Origin: Zhengitettix transpicula
Lineage: Eukaryota > Arthropoda > Insecta > Orthoptera > Tetrigidae
Assembly (NCBI GenBank): GCA_037074705.1
Contig: CM073590.1
Span: 45,544,395-45,608,394, forward strand
Direction of reading: 5' to 3'
DNA: 64,000 nt
Below are positions 38,210 through 52,800 of this stretch, piece by piece. The position numbers and the translations under genes were made by a program. Numbering within the stretch: position 1 is the first letter of the stretch; the number at the start of each line of letters is the position of its first letter. The notes beneath the pieces were generated by a model that made no database searches, was not told where the DNA came from, and was given only the letters and a program-made list of their open reading frames with translations.

Positions 38210-40786
38210 CTCTTTCACAAACCGATAGTTTTCCTTCTAAATCTTTAATCATACATCCTTCCATTCCATTCATTATTTTCCCATTTCCAATAATCAATAG
38301 TTATTGATTTTCAATTCTACACGAATAACAAAATTGTTAGGCTTTTTACATTAAGCATATGATGTTCAAATTCACACCACATTTATGGCCACGCATTATT
38401 GTTAATATAACTATAATAATAATTGATATAGCTACTTATATTTCGCATTTGAAACGAGGAAGTATGCGGTGCCGATTACGCCTGGGGTTTCCGGTGTTGC
38501 AATAAATTGACCGGATATTCGGTTACCATTATTTATCGACTAGTTTAATATACTCTGTCAACGTTGCGTGTATTGTTCACATGTTTGTCAGTGAATGACT
38601 ATAAGTTTGAACCTCGCAATATTACGAAGTAGATATGATAAACGAGCATTTATTACAGGTGTGGTGTATCAATTTTGAGCGTCACTAAAACGTCTCGTCC
38701 GATCGGCGTATTGTTGACCATTGTTCTAAGGTGATCCATTTATTTGCCAAATTAACTAAATTTTACACGGCTATTCATTCAATACATTTTTTTCTGTACG
38801 TTATAATTAGGTGTGTAATTGTGCATTTGACAAATTTATTAGTTCGGTTTATATGTGTGTGTACAATCTTGGATATTTTGATACGTGTTTTGAGTTTCAT
38901 TAACAATGTAATATTATATTTATTATTATATATTATTATTATTTATGTATTAATTTATTCGTAGTCACAACGCATGTATCCACTGGGTTCTCATTTCAGA
39001 TATGGTATAGTCCTCGGTAGTTTCATCCATTAAATAAAGGTGACAGGATTATTGAACTATTTTACACGCAATGGAAACACTATCATTCCCTTCATGCACG
39101 TTCTTGCAATACTGTTAACGATTAATTTCTTACAAACTTTATGCTTTTCTATGTTAAAAAACTAAACGCTCATTTTATCTTAACAATAACTTTCCAATCC
39201 TTTTATAACTGTGATTCGTAGATCCACTCGAAAGTTTCCTATCGATAAACTAAGTTTACATTATTTATTATGTCACAATTAAGTTTTCAGTTTCCGGTTC
39301 CAAAGAAATTTCTGTACTACGTGATTAGTGTAGTGTTCAGTTCTGGTCATAATTGCACTATATTCAATTTTGAGATACACTGTTGACTGTTATCTAAAGC
39401 AATTGTTTAGTTCACTTTATATTGATTGCCTGTTTAGATATCGAGTCTATCATTTTCGGTGCAGCGTAAGAGGAGTACTACGCTACTGTTAAATTTCTCC
39501 TTCAGTTTGTCAACAGCCTCCAACTACAAACAAAATCATGGCGTATCAGTTTAGGCCACCTACCAATTTAATACAACGGCTACATTAATTTCTAAATTTC
39601 AATATAATGAAGTTTGAATTTCACATAGTTGTAACTGTGGAGTTTCATTCCCAAATTATATTTACCTCACTGTACTTTGCAAATTCCGTACCACTTACGA
39701 AGTGTATCCAATAGAATCTTCCTCGTTCAAAGTTGAAAAAATTTCTTTTTGTAGAAACAAATTACTAGAATTTTGGGCCGATTTCTCATTTTAGACACGT
39801 GACACAATTGCTTAATAGGGAAGAAATATTTCCAGTCTCGAATTTTCAGTCTATCAAGTTATGTATACGTGTAGTTTCTATTCTATTGATCCACTACGCA
39901 TTACCTTAAGAATTTCTGTTCGCAATGTTGTTTTAATATTGCAATTTTTAATTGTGACAATGGCAGAATGCACACGAGTGTGGGCGTACTCAAGGTCGAG
40001 ACCGGTTCTTTGATGATGAAGATTTCAAGGCTGCCTTACGCGAACACAATCTGTTCCACCTACAGGATAGTGTCATCGTAGATCAGTTCTGTGAAGTAAG
40101 GCTTCATGAAGGCCAATACTTGACACCGCCCTCCATGTGGCGAATAGGACGGTTGGGTATTTTGAGACTAGTAATTACACGATAGCCTTAAAGAATAGAA
40201 CGAAATAATGGTGAGAACACAAATTTGAATTCGTTACTTTTCCCTAAATTGTAGTTTATAATTTAAGAAAACTCCAGGAATGGCGATTCCATTAAGCTTA
40301 TTTCAAGCGGCCCTCAACTTTTCAAAATTCATAGTTTGAGTTAGCATAAATATATGAATACTTTTACAATAAAAATATATAAGGTAACATAATACTCTAC
40401 TATTTTTCATTCTACATATCATGATACGAAGCTCAAGGAGCTAACACTCTAGGACTTGTCACAAATAAAATCTTTTAAGTAAGGACTCGCCCAAAGAAGT
40501 TCTACATTGTTTACCCGTCTCTCTTTAAATTTATTTATTTGTGTGTTCCGATTGATTGGATTCATAAGTTATAAACTAGCCAAATAAGTTAAGTTTGAGG
40601 AAAAACCAACATTTCTCGTAACGAAATCTCCTGCTTCAGCTCAGTTGACCAGAATTAGTTCTGCCGTTTCCTTCACGCTCCGAAAGTTCGAGGTAGTTCT
40701 TCGGCTCCTCGCGAAAGCGGCCCGTTTCCTGTTGCTAAGTTCGCAGTCCAGATTTCTTGACATAATGAACTGCTTTTCTGTTACAG
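38209..40786. other. Region upstream of the transporter start-codon exon
   Basis: AT-rich up to about 39950, then more balanced with CpGs at 39960-40150 and 40620-40780. No coding exon is seen. It is probably intron or 5' flank of the transporter. Confidence 0.55.
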
Positions 40787-40884
40787 CGGCCAACCCATAG
40801 GCGACTCTTCTCCTCTGAATACGTCACAACATGAGTCACGACAACTTGGCCTTTGCGGGGCCGATGTCCTCTAAGGACGCTAAG
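40787..40884 (+). CDS. Transporter exon with start codon (5'UTR 40787-40830, coding 40831-40884)
   Basis: The exon follows a pyrimidine-rich acceptor (cttttctgttacag) and ends at a gtacgc donor. The ATG at 40831 has A at -3. An in-frame TGA at 40816-40818 lies five codons upstream, so this is the first possible start in its frame. It encodes 18 residues, MSHDNLAFAGPMSSKDAK, and ends in phase 0. Because the exon begins at an acceptor, the mRNA must start in an upstream untranslated exon. Confidence 0.8.
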
Positions 40885-43800
40885 GTACGCGTGCAATTTA
40901 TCTGATTCTATCTATATTTTTAATATTGATAGTGATATGAATAAGGACTATATAATCTTGTGAATGTAGACCGAGTATGAAACCAGGGAAATTCCTATTA
41001 AATTACTCTCAGACGAATAAAACCATTAAATGAAACTGGCGAAATCAACGTCAATCATACCAGTACACGTATCAGAAAAAACCAGTAGAGGCCGGTAAAA
41101 ATAATTTCAGTTATCGTTTTAAGATGAAATGTTTTTTGCGGAATCTCTGTACCCAAACATTTGTCATGACCACTTTCCTTTGCTAATACCTAAGTAGGCC
41201 TATAAACATCGCGAAAACGTGGTGTAAATGAATATTTTTGCCGTAAATTTGATATGATGTAATTCAAGAACAGAAGGAATTATTTAATTCGAGGCTCAGC
41301 ACTAAAGACTATGAAACTGAATTAACAGATACGGATGGAAAAAATCTGGATTGGGTCGGAAATCAATCCCAGGACCTCCTCTTAGTACGCGGTGCTCTTA
41401 CCACTGAACTACTCGTGGCGATTCACGAACCGAGCCTTATCTATCCGTTGTGTGGACCTGAGCAGACTCGCCTGCAGTTTACTAAATTGCATTCTTTGTG
41501 GCCTGAATATATACAATTTTAGACCTGCAACAATTTTCAAATGTCTTACGGAGACTAAGGTGAAGACTTCTAAACTATTCAACAGGGCAATTCCTTTTCC
41601 TTTTAAAGAAATGTAAATAAAAATACTATAGATATATTTGTTCCTTTCCCTGTCTGGTGGAATATTGGCATAAAAAAACCCGGGATGTCGTCTAGTTGCC
41701 CATAAAATTTTGTCTAAAATACACATCCGACTTGTTTAAGCTTAAACGCTAATATTTTACTTCTGCAAGCTACTTTCTGTAAGAAGAAAAATGCGAAGAT
41801 TTTTAACTGTAAAAAACAAATTTTGCGACTATGCATTGTCATTATAAAAGTCAGGCAAACGAAAAAATAATTTGTAAATTAATAAATGTCTCTCGAATTG
41901 CTGAATTGTAAAAATTAAAAATCGATACAGTTTCGAAGGGCAGGAATTTTTAATTCTACTGAGCTGACTTTATAATTTCCAAAAATTCGTTACGTTAAGC
42001 TTTGCTTGTTTCACCAATTTGTTGTATGTAGTTAAAATTTATCATTAACCCAAAAACATTTTCGAGATTTTTTAATATACAAATATTTGCACTTTTCGTG
42101 TTAATTAACATTGCCGAAACCTTTTTAGCATTAAGCGTTCTTGGCGGTGCCTTTATAGAATAGTTCAAATCGTAAAATATATGCTATGAAAATAAAATTA
42201 TGCTGGAAAATATATTTTTAATCCGTGCAGCTATCGTAAAATTTGACATTTACGACCTCGAATTCGTACTAAAGATTGTTGAAATAACTCTGAAAATAAC
42301 ACTGCTAAAAATATAAACAATATTTTAAAATGGTGAATGGTAAAGTATTTTTTTTGTCTTTCCACAGAAAAATGAAAAGAACTTGAACTCAAATGTAACT
42401 GAAGATAAAGATCCAGAAGCATTGTAAGTATATCTCTTGTTTTATAAAGAAACATTGAATTTTTTATGTATATCATTGAGAACTTCACGAAAGTGAAATT
42501 ATTGCATTTAGAATAGAATTTTCGCAATTTTAAGTCTACTTTTTATTACTTTCTGCTTTATTAATTTCAAAGTACAAAGCCTGTTAAATATAAACTACTC
42601 GTGAAAATAGTAAAATAGACTCACATTTGTGATTTAAAGCTGTACTTACGTGAAACATCCCAACAATATGCAATATAACCGAGATCAGTAATATAAAGCA
42701 GCGTATAATTTCACATGTCACTAAAAAGGTGTCTAACAAATAATTACTCTAAAATGACGAAATAAAGGACATTAACAAACTGTCTTGCGTCTTCAAACTG
42801 CGAAAACATATAAACCTTAGATGAATTGTACAACTAATGCTTGATAACAAAAAATTCTCTATAGTTATTTAGATCTGAAATTATTTAATTATATTGCAGA
42901 GGAGAAATGAATCACAATTAATACTGTATATTTTATTAACAAAATAAGTCACTTCCTGCTCTCATTATCAATTTAAATACCCCAGGTTAATTTACAAAAA
43001 AAAAAATTCTAACAGGAGTTGCTGGGCCGAAATATTGTGGTCATGTGGCTTTGATGAACCGACTTTGATGGCCATTATTTCCGGTACATTACCACTTGCC
43101 GTGTCAAGACTTCGCAGACGGCTCGTACGGACGCTGTAATCCCACGTGATTACTGAAAAATGGGTCACCCAGCTGATAAACAGGCGTTATTAGCAGGAAA
43201 ATTCCATAATCTTCTCAAAAACTCGCTCTTCAAACCGCAATCACCATCAGAAACTTCAAAACTAACCTTCTCTCACAAACAGGCTAACTTATAACATCTC
43301 CGAACTGACTTACGCTCTAAAACTCGATACTAAAATCGAACTCCACATAAACTAAAAACCAGCTTCTCCAAACTAAAGTCTAACTTCTGAAAACTAAAGT
43401 CTAACTTCTCCATACTTAAAAATCTAACTTCTCCATCTTAAAAAAAATCTAACTTCTCCATACTTAAAAATATCTAAGTTCTCCATACTTAAAAAAATCT
43501 AACTTCTCCATCTTAAAAAAAATCTAACTTCTCCATCTTAAAAAAAATCTAACTTCTCCATACTTAAAACAATCTAACTTCTCCATACTTAAAAAAATCT
43601 AACTTCTCCATCTTAAAAAAATCTAACTTCTATATCTTAAAAAAAATCTAACTTCTATATCTTAAAAAAAATCTAACTTCTCTATCTTAAAAAAAATCTA
43701 ACTTCTCCATCTTAAAAAAATCTAACTTCTCCATCTTAAAAAAAATCTAACTTCTCCATCTTAAAAAAAATCTAACTTCTCTATCTTAAAACAAATCTAA

Positions 43801-46800
43801 CTTCTCCATCTTAAAAAAAATCTAACTTCTCCATCTTAAAACAAATCTAACTTCTCCATCTTAAAACAAATCTAACTTCTCCATCTTAAAACAAATCTAA
43901 CTTCTCCATCTTAAAAAAAATCTAACTTCTCCATCTTAAAAAAATCTAACTTCTCCATCTTAAAAAAAATCTAACTTCTCCATCTTAAAAAAAGTCTAAC
44001 TGCTCCATCTTAAAAAAATCTAACTTCTCCATACTTAAAAAAATCTAACTTCTCCATCTTAAAAAAAATCTAACTTCTCCATCTTAAAAAAAATCTAACT
44101 TCTCCATCTTAAAAAAATCTAACTTCTCCATCTTAAAAAAAATCTAACTTCTCCATCTTAAAAAAATCTAACTTCTATATCTTAAAAAAAATCTAACTTC
44201 TATATCTTAAAAAAAATCTAACTTCTATATCTTAAAAAAAATCTAACTTCTCTATCTTAAAAAAAATCTAACTTCTCCATCTTAAAAAATCTAACTTCTC
44301 CATCTTAAAAAAAATCTAACTTCTCCATCTTAAAAAAATCTAACTTCTCCATCTTAAAACAAATCTAACTTCTCCATCTTAAAAAAATCTAACTTCTCCA
44401 TCTTAAAAAAAAATCTAACTTCTCCATCTTAAAAAAAATCTAACTTCTCCATCTTAAAAAAAATCTAACTTCTCCATCTTAAAAAAAATCTAACTTCTCC
44501 ATCTTAAAAAAAATCTAACTTCTCCATCTTAAAAAAAATCTAACTTCTCCATCTTAAAAAAAATCTAACTTCTCCATCTTAAAAAAAATCTAACTTCTCC
44601 ATCTTAAAACAAATCTAACTTCTCCATCTTAAAAAAATCTAACTTCACCATCTTAAAAAAAAATCTAACTTCTCCATCTTAAAAAAAATCTAACTTCTCC
44701 ATCTTAAAAAAAATCTAACTTCTCCATCTTAAAAAAAAATCTAACTTCTCCATCTTAAAAAAAATCTAACTTCTCCATCTTAAAAAAAATCTAACTTCTC
44801 CATCTTAAAAAAAATCTAACTTCTCCATCTTAAAAAAAATCTAACTTCTCCATCTTAAAAAAAATCTAACTTCTCCATCTTAAAAAAAATCTAACTTCTC
44901 CATCTTAAAAAAAATCTAACTTCTCCATCTTAAAAAAAATCTAACTTCTCCATCTTAAAAAAAATCTAACTTCTCCATCTTAAAAAAAATCTAACTTCTC
45001 CATCTTAAAAAAATCTAACTTCTCCATCTTAAAAAAATCTAACTTCTCCATCTTAAAAAAATCTAACTTCTCCATCTTAAAAAAAATCTAACTTCTCCAT
45101 CTTAAAAAAAATCTAACTTCTCCATCTTAAAAAAAATCTAACTTCTCCATCTTAAAAAAAATCTAACTTCTCCATCTTAAAAAAAATCTAACTTCTCCAT
45201 CTTAAAAAAAATCTAACTTCTCCATCTTAAAAAAAATCTAACTTCTCCATCTTAAAAAAAATCTAACTTCTCCATCTTAAAAAAAATCTAACTTCTCCAT
45301 CTTAAAAAAATTCTAACTTCTCCATACTTAAAAAATTCTAACTTTTTCATACTTAAAAAATCTAACTTCTCCATACTTAAAAATAACTTCTTGAAAACTA
45401 GTCTGTCTCACTTGCTCTGCCAGCTCCCTTTACACCTCGGATTTTCTAAATCCTCACCCCCCACAGGGTCTTGGATTCTACAGTTTTTACCCAATAGGAA
45501 TTAGATTTTTTCCCCCACAAATCTCAATTTCTCAATTAACCATACCACCAACGGCAGAAGATGCTGTCGCGATGGCGCCAATCTGGTCGAGCATCTTGTG
45601 TGAGCGTGCTAAAATCCTGGGACAAATGTAAGCATAGCGAGACACGTTCAGTATTATAATCTCTGCAAAGGATTGCAGCGCCGGGGTTGTTTTCTTTTTC
45701 TCTGAGAATTTGGGAAGCAAACATTTACCCTCGCCAGACCCAAGCCGAGAATATTAACTTCAATATATTTTCTTTGCTAAAATAAATTAAAATACATAAA
45801 TAATAACAAATTAACCACAATTAATTAATTCCGATTTTGCACACTCAATATTTTTATTTCATACACTCAAAGATATTCGGAAAGATAAAACACTAATCTA
45901 ATGAAACTGATGAATACTTTTCTGCAATTTAAAAACGCTTAATTTATGTTTAGTTCAAATTTATAAGCAAATGGCAGATCCGAATTTGTAGAAAACTTTG
46001 TAAAAGTTTTAATTGACATACAGTTTTCCGCAAACAATGTAAGCCTGTGAATAAATTTCTCTCGGATTTCTTCAGGTTGAAGAAGGTGACTGTGCCAGTC
46101 GTCGAAACGTCAAGGATTATATGTAGCACCCGCGAGACAAATTCATGCAATTCACTTCGATAAACCTGTGAACATTATAATTTTAATCAATTGCGCTTGA
46201 ATTCCCATATTATCAGTAATTAGTCATGAACTAAATTTTTAAATTAAATTTATGCTTCAGTTCTTAAGATGTTTCACGTTTAATAATTTTATAAATTCTT
46301 AAGCCCAGCTATATGAATGTATTTTATGATAATTTTCCACAGGATAATATCACTTCATGTACTCTGTACTGTTTACATGCTGATCTTCCACAAATTACCA
46401 TAAAATTTCGCGTTGGCTTCTTTCGATTACAGTAACATTTTTGTCTGTTGCAGGAGAATTCAGGGACTTAATGGAACGCCAAATGCGGCCTCGTCAGATC
46501 TGCATCATCATCTCGTCAAAAGGCGGCATAGTGAATATCACCCCCACGCAATGCGACTCGTCGATCACCCCACCACGTGAGGCATATTTTTAAGATTCTC
46601 TGTAAAAGTTGACAGTGTCCTTAGTACAAGATCATGACTTAATCGACTTACCTGTATGTTATTTGAACGATAGGTATTTTTAAAAAAGATAATTCATAAA
46701 TTAATAAATTGAGGATATGTTGCCTAATATTCAGGCGACGCTACCCTCCATTAAAAATAATTCAACTATTTTTAATCACTTCACTAATATATATTTTTTT

Positions 46801-49800
46801 AAATATATAAATTGATACTTTAAGACTTAATTATAAGGAAAAAGATTAAATTGCCTGTATTTTTCTTGGCCCTACTACTAAATTGTCAGGTGAGTTTGCC
46901 TTATTCATTTAATAACTTCTGTTATTAAATTAAGTTTTATATAAAATAAAGAACTTTCAAGCTGTCTAAGTAAAAGTTGTGCAGACTTACGGTTGTCTTA
47001 CTTTAAAATACTAATTTTTGAGTAATAGTCTGTCACGACAGAGATGTCGAGAGAAGGTTTCTCTTTTAATAATAATAATAATTTATTTGTCAGTATTACT
47101 TGTATGTTCAAGTTTGACATGATCATGTTGCATTTAATTCTAAACTACATTCTACTTAGAAGAAAGAAAAGTTACACACTTTGTCAATTCTATGAGGCTT
47201 AACAAGGTAATCCTTGTATGAAACTACGTCCTACGTCCGGTTGGTTCATGTATGACTACTTAAAGCCCACGGAGTTCGTTGTGATCCGAGACCCTTACAA
47301 TTTGACATATTGGGGGCAACAGTCATAATAAACATAACCCTTCAGAATTAGAATATGATACTGCTACTTCTGATGAATCTGATAACTTTTTGTATTTCTC
47401 CTAAAACGTAAGTTTAACAATAAAATAATTTTTACTTTAGCAAAAAATTAAATTTTAAATCTTGTATAAAAGTTTATTACACATATTTATTTTATTTTAT
47501 AAAACTGTTACAATTGATGTATTTGTATTCTACCTCCAATGTTTATTTTCGCTATTTTAATAAGAAAACTACATTACAATTTTCAGTTTATTTAATTTTG
47601 TAAATCTGTAGTTTTGGGCAATATTTCCATAACCATCTGCATAAAGAAGATAAATTGTTTATTTGTTTTAAATTACTCAATATCAATCTTCTTGTAGTTT
47701 AGTTTCGTAATATTTAAATATCCAAGCCAAACAGGACCTTTCGGAAGGCAGTACCTGCGAGGGATGTTCTCTGGCAGGCAGAACCTTGTAGGAGAGACAC
47801 GAAGGGGTTACCTTTGGGAATGCCTTTTCCTCTCCCTTTTTGAACAAAGGTTCCCACAAGCCGAGGCACCTCGGCCTGTTCTGAGAGGTGCATGTTCCGG
47901 GGTCACAGACCTTGGGCATACGGTAAGAGTTGTCCGCTATTCCCATTGGAATAGTCGGCCAGCTGCCTCCTAAACTGGTCGAGGCACGGAGAAGGTAATG
48001 CTGCGTCCCCACAGCAAACTCTTCTCCCGCTATCGGATGGGCGTGGGACAAGTACCCAATGCCCGACCTACCTGTTGCAGGTTTTTATAGGGTTTTCCCT
48101 GCACCACTTTAAGGCAAATGCCGGGTAGGATCCTTAAACTATAGCCCGGGGGCCCTAGGTACCTTCCTCTACCCTTCTGCATCCCCCCTTTAAAATCCCC
48201 TCCTATGCTATTAAAGGGGAGTTGCCACCATGTGGATTACCCTCATGTAGCCTGATATCCTAAAAAAATACAGGACCTTTCGGACTTTTTTCCACCATAA
48301 TCAACTCTAAAAACATAACATACAACAAAGATTGAATGGTAGGAATAAAACCTACGTGATTCTAAAATATTTGACATAATAATATAATTATATAATTACA
48401 CAGATCTTTTTTAATAGTTAAAAATGTGTTCAAAAATATAATTTTTTGTACGGGTGATTATGAAAATATTGCCGAAAGCTCCATAAATTCAAAATTATCT
48501 TATTTAGAAAATTATTAATTTTCTTATTAAAATGGTGACTGATAACTTTGGAAATATAATACAAAAACATAAATATGTCACATATCAGTAATATTAAATT
48601 TAAAATTATTTAAAAAGTTAATAAATAAGTACTCTGGGCGGTAGAGTTCTCTTTAGATTTAGATTCATTATTGATTGTACTTGGTCGACGAAATAGGCTA
48701 CGTCATAATATAAGAATACATTTCTCTATCAAACGGAGTAAATATCATGAACACACTCTTTCACTCGACAGCTCTGACGCGCCCCACACTTACTCAAATA
48801 TTCCTACTTTAAAGTGCGACAACAGTCTGGACCACTGATACGTAACCAACCTAAATATTCTTTATTTTGATACATAATTTAATTTGGTAAAAGATGGGGT
48901 CAATTAAAAATACAAACTCAACTGTTTATTAATAAGTAAGGCAGCCAAATCAGACAAAAAGGGTAATATAAATACCACACAACGTTTCTGGGATCCTTGT
49001 CCCTTTCGTCAGGTGCTAAGAAGATCCCAGAGCAACACGAGGGACAAGGATCCCAGAAACGTTGTGTGGTATTTATATTACCCTTTTTGCCTGAATTGGC
49101 TATCTTTCTTATTCATTATTTTCAATCAGACGTAAATTTTTTCATTTCAACAGATATGTCTGGAAAATTAGTAGTAGGGCCAAGCAACCGAGTTGAATTT
49201 CATTTTATGAATGATAGTCGGTGCCAGTGTGTTAGCCAGTGTATTGAGTCTATATAGATCTTATTCAGACAACAAAAACAAAATATTATGTTATGCTTAA
49301 CTGATATTCAAATAAAAGATAGAGGGAATGAAGAAGGTTCTGGACGAAGCGAACTTGGATGTTCCCAGATAATCTTCACACATCGATAACTCAGAAATGT
49401 AATGACGAGTTACAGCCTTTACAAAACTGGGGGTGTGATCACTAGACTGCCACAGCAGAGCAAAGTTCATGAGAGAGCCAAACCAATCCTACCATGTGGT
49501 TATCAGTGACGAATTAATCAGGTATGAAGGGTGCTGTTTTTTTTATCTCTTGTGGAGGCGTGTCAGATATATTATTTATTTACGCTGGTACAAAAAGAAA
49601 AGTGTTTAAATACAAAAATGTATTTTTTATGTGGATGGGACTTTTAAAAGCTTCAGAAAATTTTTTATATATATATACGTAATTTTTTTGGCAGAGACTG
49701 TGTACAAGTGTCATCCGCGTGGTGGTGTTTCCATTTTCATAGGATAAGAATAGATTTGATGCGTAAAGGAGAGAAAGATAGTCAAATTTGCATTAAGTAG

Positions 49801-52800
49801 GTCTCGCTCTTAGTACTTATCCCACATAATAAGAGAGTAAGATTATTTTGTTTGCTATTACGGGAGGTACCCTAATGGAGTCCAGTGACTGTAAGCTGTG
49901 ATTTTGAGGCATTGCTTTTTTTTCACTAAATGTGGTACTTCCTTTGGTCACGGTGCATGGATGCTAATTTCATTCCACACAATTCTTTTATAGAAAAGTT
50001 CAGGACGTCGGAATGACAAAATTACACAGGTGTTTCAGAATTCCTATTTCAGACTTCTGGGAGTTGTAAAGAGGACTTGGTGGAATAAGTTTTGGTATGG
50101 AAACCATGTCCGGAAATCTATTATTTCGATGCAAAATAAGTTTGGAGATCATATCGATTTCAAATCTCCCGCTTCAAGGTACGAAAAAAAAAATGGGCGG
50201 AGGGCGACTTCTGATATCGTGTGTCTTGTGTTTACAATCTGTTATGATTAGTCGGCGTTCGCATAAGTTGTCATTTCCTCAATTAACAGTACAGGACGAG
50301 ACAGTTCAGGATGGTAGAATACACTTCAAAGATTACAATGAGATGTTAATAATTTACGCTGAAGCTGCGCTTAATGGTTGAGCTGCACAACACATGTATC
50401 ACAACCATTTTTGCCTTTTTCGAGAGTGATAGGCCTAATCCACATGGTGAAAACGTTCCTTTAATAGCACAAGGTTTGAAAATGGTGATGCGGAAGTTTA
50501 CAGCAACGTTGCAAAAGGTTAACTATGGCCCCTTGACGTTATTTTAAGAAACCTATCCAGCATTCGCCTAAAAGTGAACCCAAGAAAACTTGCATCAGGC
50601 ATTTCGGGCACTTTGAAGTATTACCACGCCCTTTCGATGGAGGTAGTGCGGTTTGCTGTGGCGACGCAGCATTCTATTCTCCGTGCCTCGACCAGCTTAG
50701 GAGGCAGATGGCCGACTGTTCTAATAGGAACAGCGAACAACTCTTACCGTATGTCCAAGGTCTGCGAACCCGGAAATACACCTCTCAAAACAGGCCGAGG
50801 AGCCTCGGCTTGTGGGAACCTTAGTTCAAAATGCAGAGAGAGAGAGAGAGAGAGAAGGCATCCCTGAAGGTAGAACCCCTACGTCTCTCCAGAAAGGTTC
50901 CGCCTGCGAGATGTAAGAAAAGTTCCCACTAGGGTATGACATACTATTTTTTGTCAGAAAACAACAACGACTGCGAGAAATGGGTACCTTCAAAGCTAGG
51001 AGGTCTGACAGTGGTGCATCGTGGACGCGCTGCATTCTCGACTTCCTAGAGAAAGTCCATCATGACAGAGAAGCCGTCGACAAGTACTCGAAACATTGGC
51101 CATGCCATGAATGTGCCCTACTCGAGCGTGTTTTGCGTGACCAGCAACTCCGCCCATAACACCCACAGAACACATTCTCTCCAGTGATTCGTCAATCAAA
51201 CTTATTTTGCATCCAAACCATATATTTACGGAAATTGATTAAAAATTTATCTACTAATTTCCCTCTACAATGTAATTCCTCTGTAATGGGAATTCTGCAA
51301 CATCCTGAATAAAGATAATGAAGATGCTAGGGTAAATGTTTATCGCACATGTGGAACTAGTGTCTTAAGCCTAAAGATGTAGACGAGGGCTGGGTATAAA
51401 TCCTCGGCCAAGCTTCGAAAGAAGAAAAGCTTCAATGAACAGTGGTTAGATAATCCATTAGTGCCACACATTTTATGGAACTGTTGCTGTAGACGCCACA
51501 GAACGAATAATTACGTTTAAGAATGTAACCATACATAGAATTACCGGAAAGAAAGACCACATTAATATTTTTAAATCTGAAGCTGAATTATCAAGTCAGA
51601 AATGTTAAGAATGAAATTCAATTTAGGTGTGTGAGAAGACAGAATAAATATATGGAGTTGGATAAGAAATATTCCAGGGAAGTGATATAATTTTTTCTAT
51701 GGCCTGACCAGGAAGTGATTAAGCAACCAATGCACAATTTAATGAATTTATGAATTATCTTTTATTTAAAAAAAAAAAAATTCTCATTCTAGTAAAAATC
51801 TGAAATTTATAATCGAAGTCTAAAATGAAAGTTCAAATGTGAATATATCGTTGTGACTGGATTTCTTTTGATTTTATTATAAATTATCCTGTAAACTCTT
51901 ACATATCACACAAAAATATCTAGAATATCGCTTTATGTATATAATGTACCAATTGTGATTAAATAAGGCTCTACTTAAACATTTTAACTTTTGTAGTCTT
52001 AATTTTCATTCGCAAGAGATCTAGTGCTTAACCTCGCGAGCCGCGACAGTTATTTCCGAAATTTCAAACTATTGATACAGTCCTACTGTGTGCCTTTACA
52101 GAAGTAAAAGAGAAACGGCCTAATATCTTAAAACTTTATTTTTATAGATTTTCAATCCACACAAATTGATTTTTTTTTTTAGGGCAACAGGCTACATGAG
52201 GGTGATCCACATTGGGCAACTCCCCTTTAATAGCATAGGAAGGGATTGGAAGGGGGGTTGCGGAAGGGTAGAGGAAGGTAGCCACGGGTTACTAGGGCCC
52301 CCGGGCTATGGTTTAAGGATCCTACCCGGCATTCGCCTAAAGAAATGCAGGGAAAACCCTAGAAAAACCTGCATCGGGTAGGTCGGGCATTGGGTACTTG
52401 TCCCACGCCCTTCCGATAGCGGGAGAGGAGTTTGCTGTGGGGACGCAGCATTCCCTTCTCCGTGCCTCGACCAGTTTAGGAGGCAGCTGGCCGACTATTC
52501 CAATGGGAATAGCGAACAATTCTTACCGTATGCCCAAGGTCTGCGACCCCGGAACATACACCTCTCAAAACAGACCGAGGTGCCTCGGCATGTGGGAACC
52601 TTAGTTCAAAAATACCAGAGAGATGTGAGAACCCCAAAGGTAGCCCCCGCCAGAGCTCTCTGGGAAGTTTCACCTACGAGAAATCCTCTCGCAGGCTTAC
52701 TTAAAAGGCATATTTTTTTTTTTTTAGGGCGACAGGCTACATGAGGGTAATCCACATTGGGCAACTCCCCTTTAATAGCATAGGAAGGGATTAGAAAGGG

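Larger units (their letters stand above)
42424..46453 (+). other. Transporter intron 2
   Basis: This is a GT-AG intron of about 4.0 kb. About half of it is the 24/25-bp minisatellite (43372-45390). A hammerhead-like Penelope motif lies at 46070-46115. The moderately GC-rich stretch 45400-45720 has overlapping short ORFs on the minus strand with no recognisable domain. Confidence 0.75.

Noticed and set aside
38085..38307. ORFs with Ile-Tyr repeats
   Set aside because: Translation of the (TA)n microsatellite.
39960..40170. GC-balanced stretch starting with an ATG (atggcagaatgcacacg)
   Set aside because: Frame closes quickly and no splice pair or family match was found.
43372..45390. CRISPR-like regular repeats
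   Set aside because: Units are directly adjacent with no unique spacers; it is a minisatellite in a eukaryotic intron.
45532..45724. Two overlapping minus-strand ORFs after the minisatellite
   Set aside because: Different frames of the same GC-moderate patch, no motif, no splice context.
47683..48051. 122-codon minus-strand ORF, one of the longest in the window
   Set aside because: It lies within R1 copy k and its peptide recurs in other R1 copies in matching positions; it is a repeat by-product.
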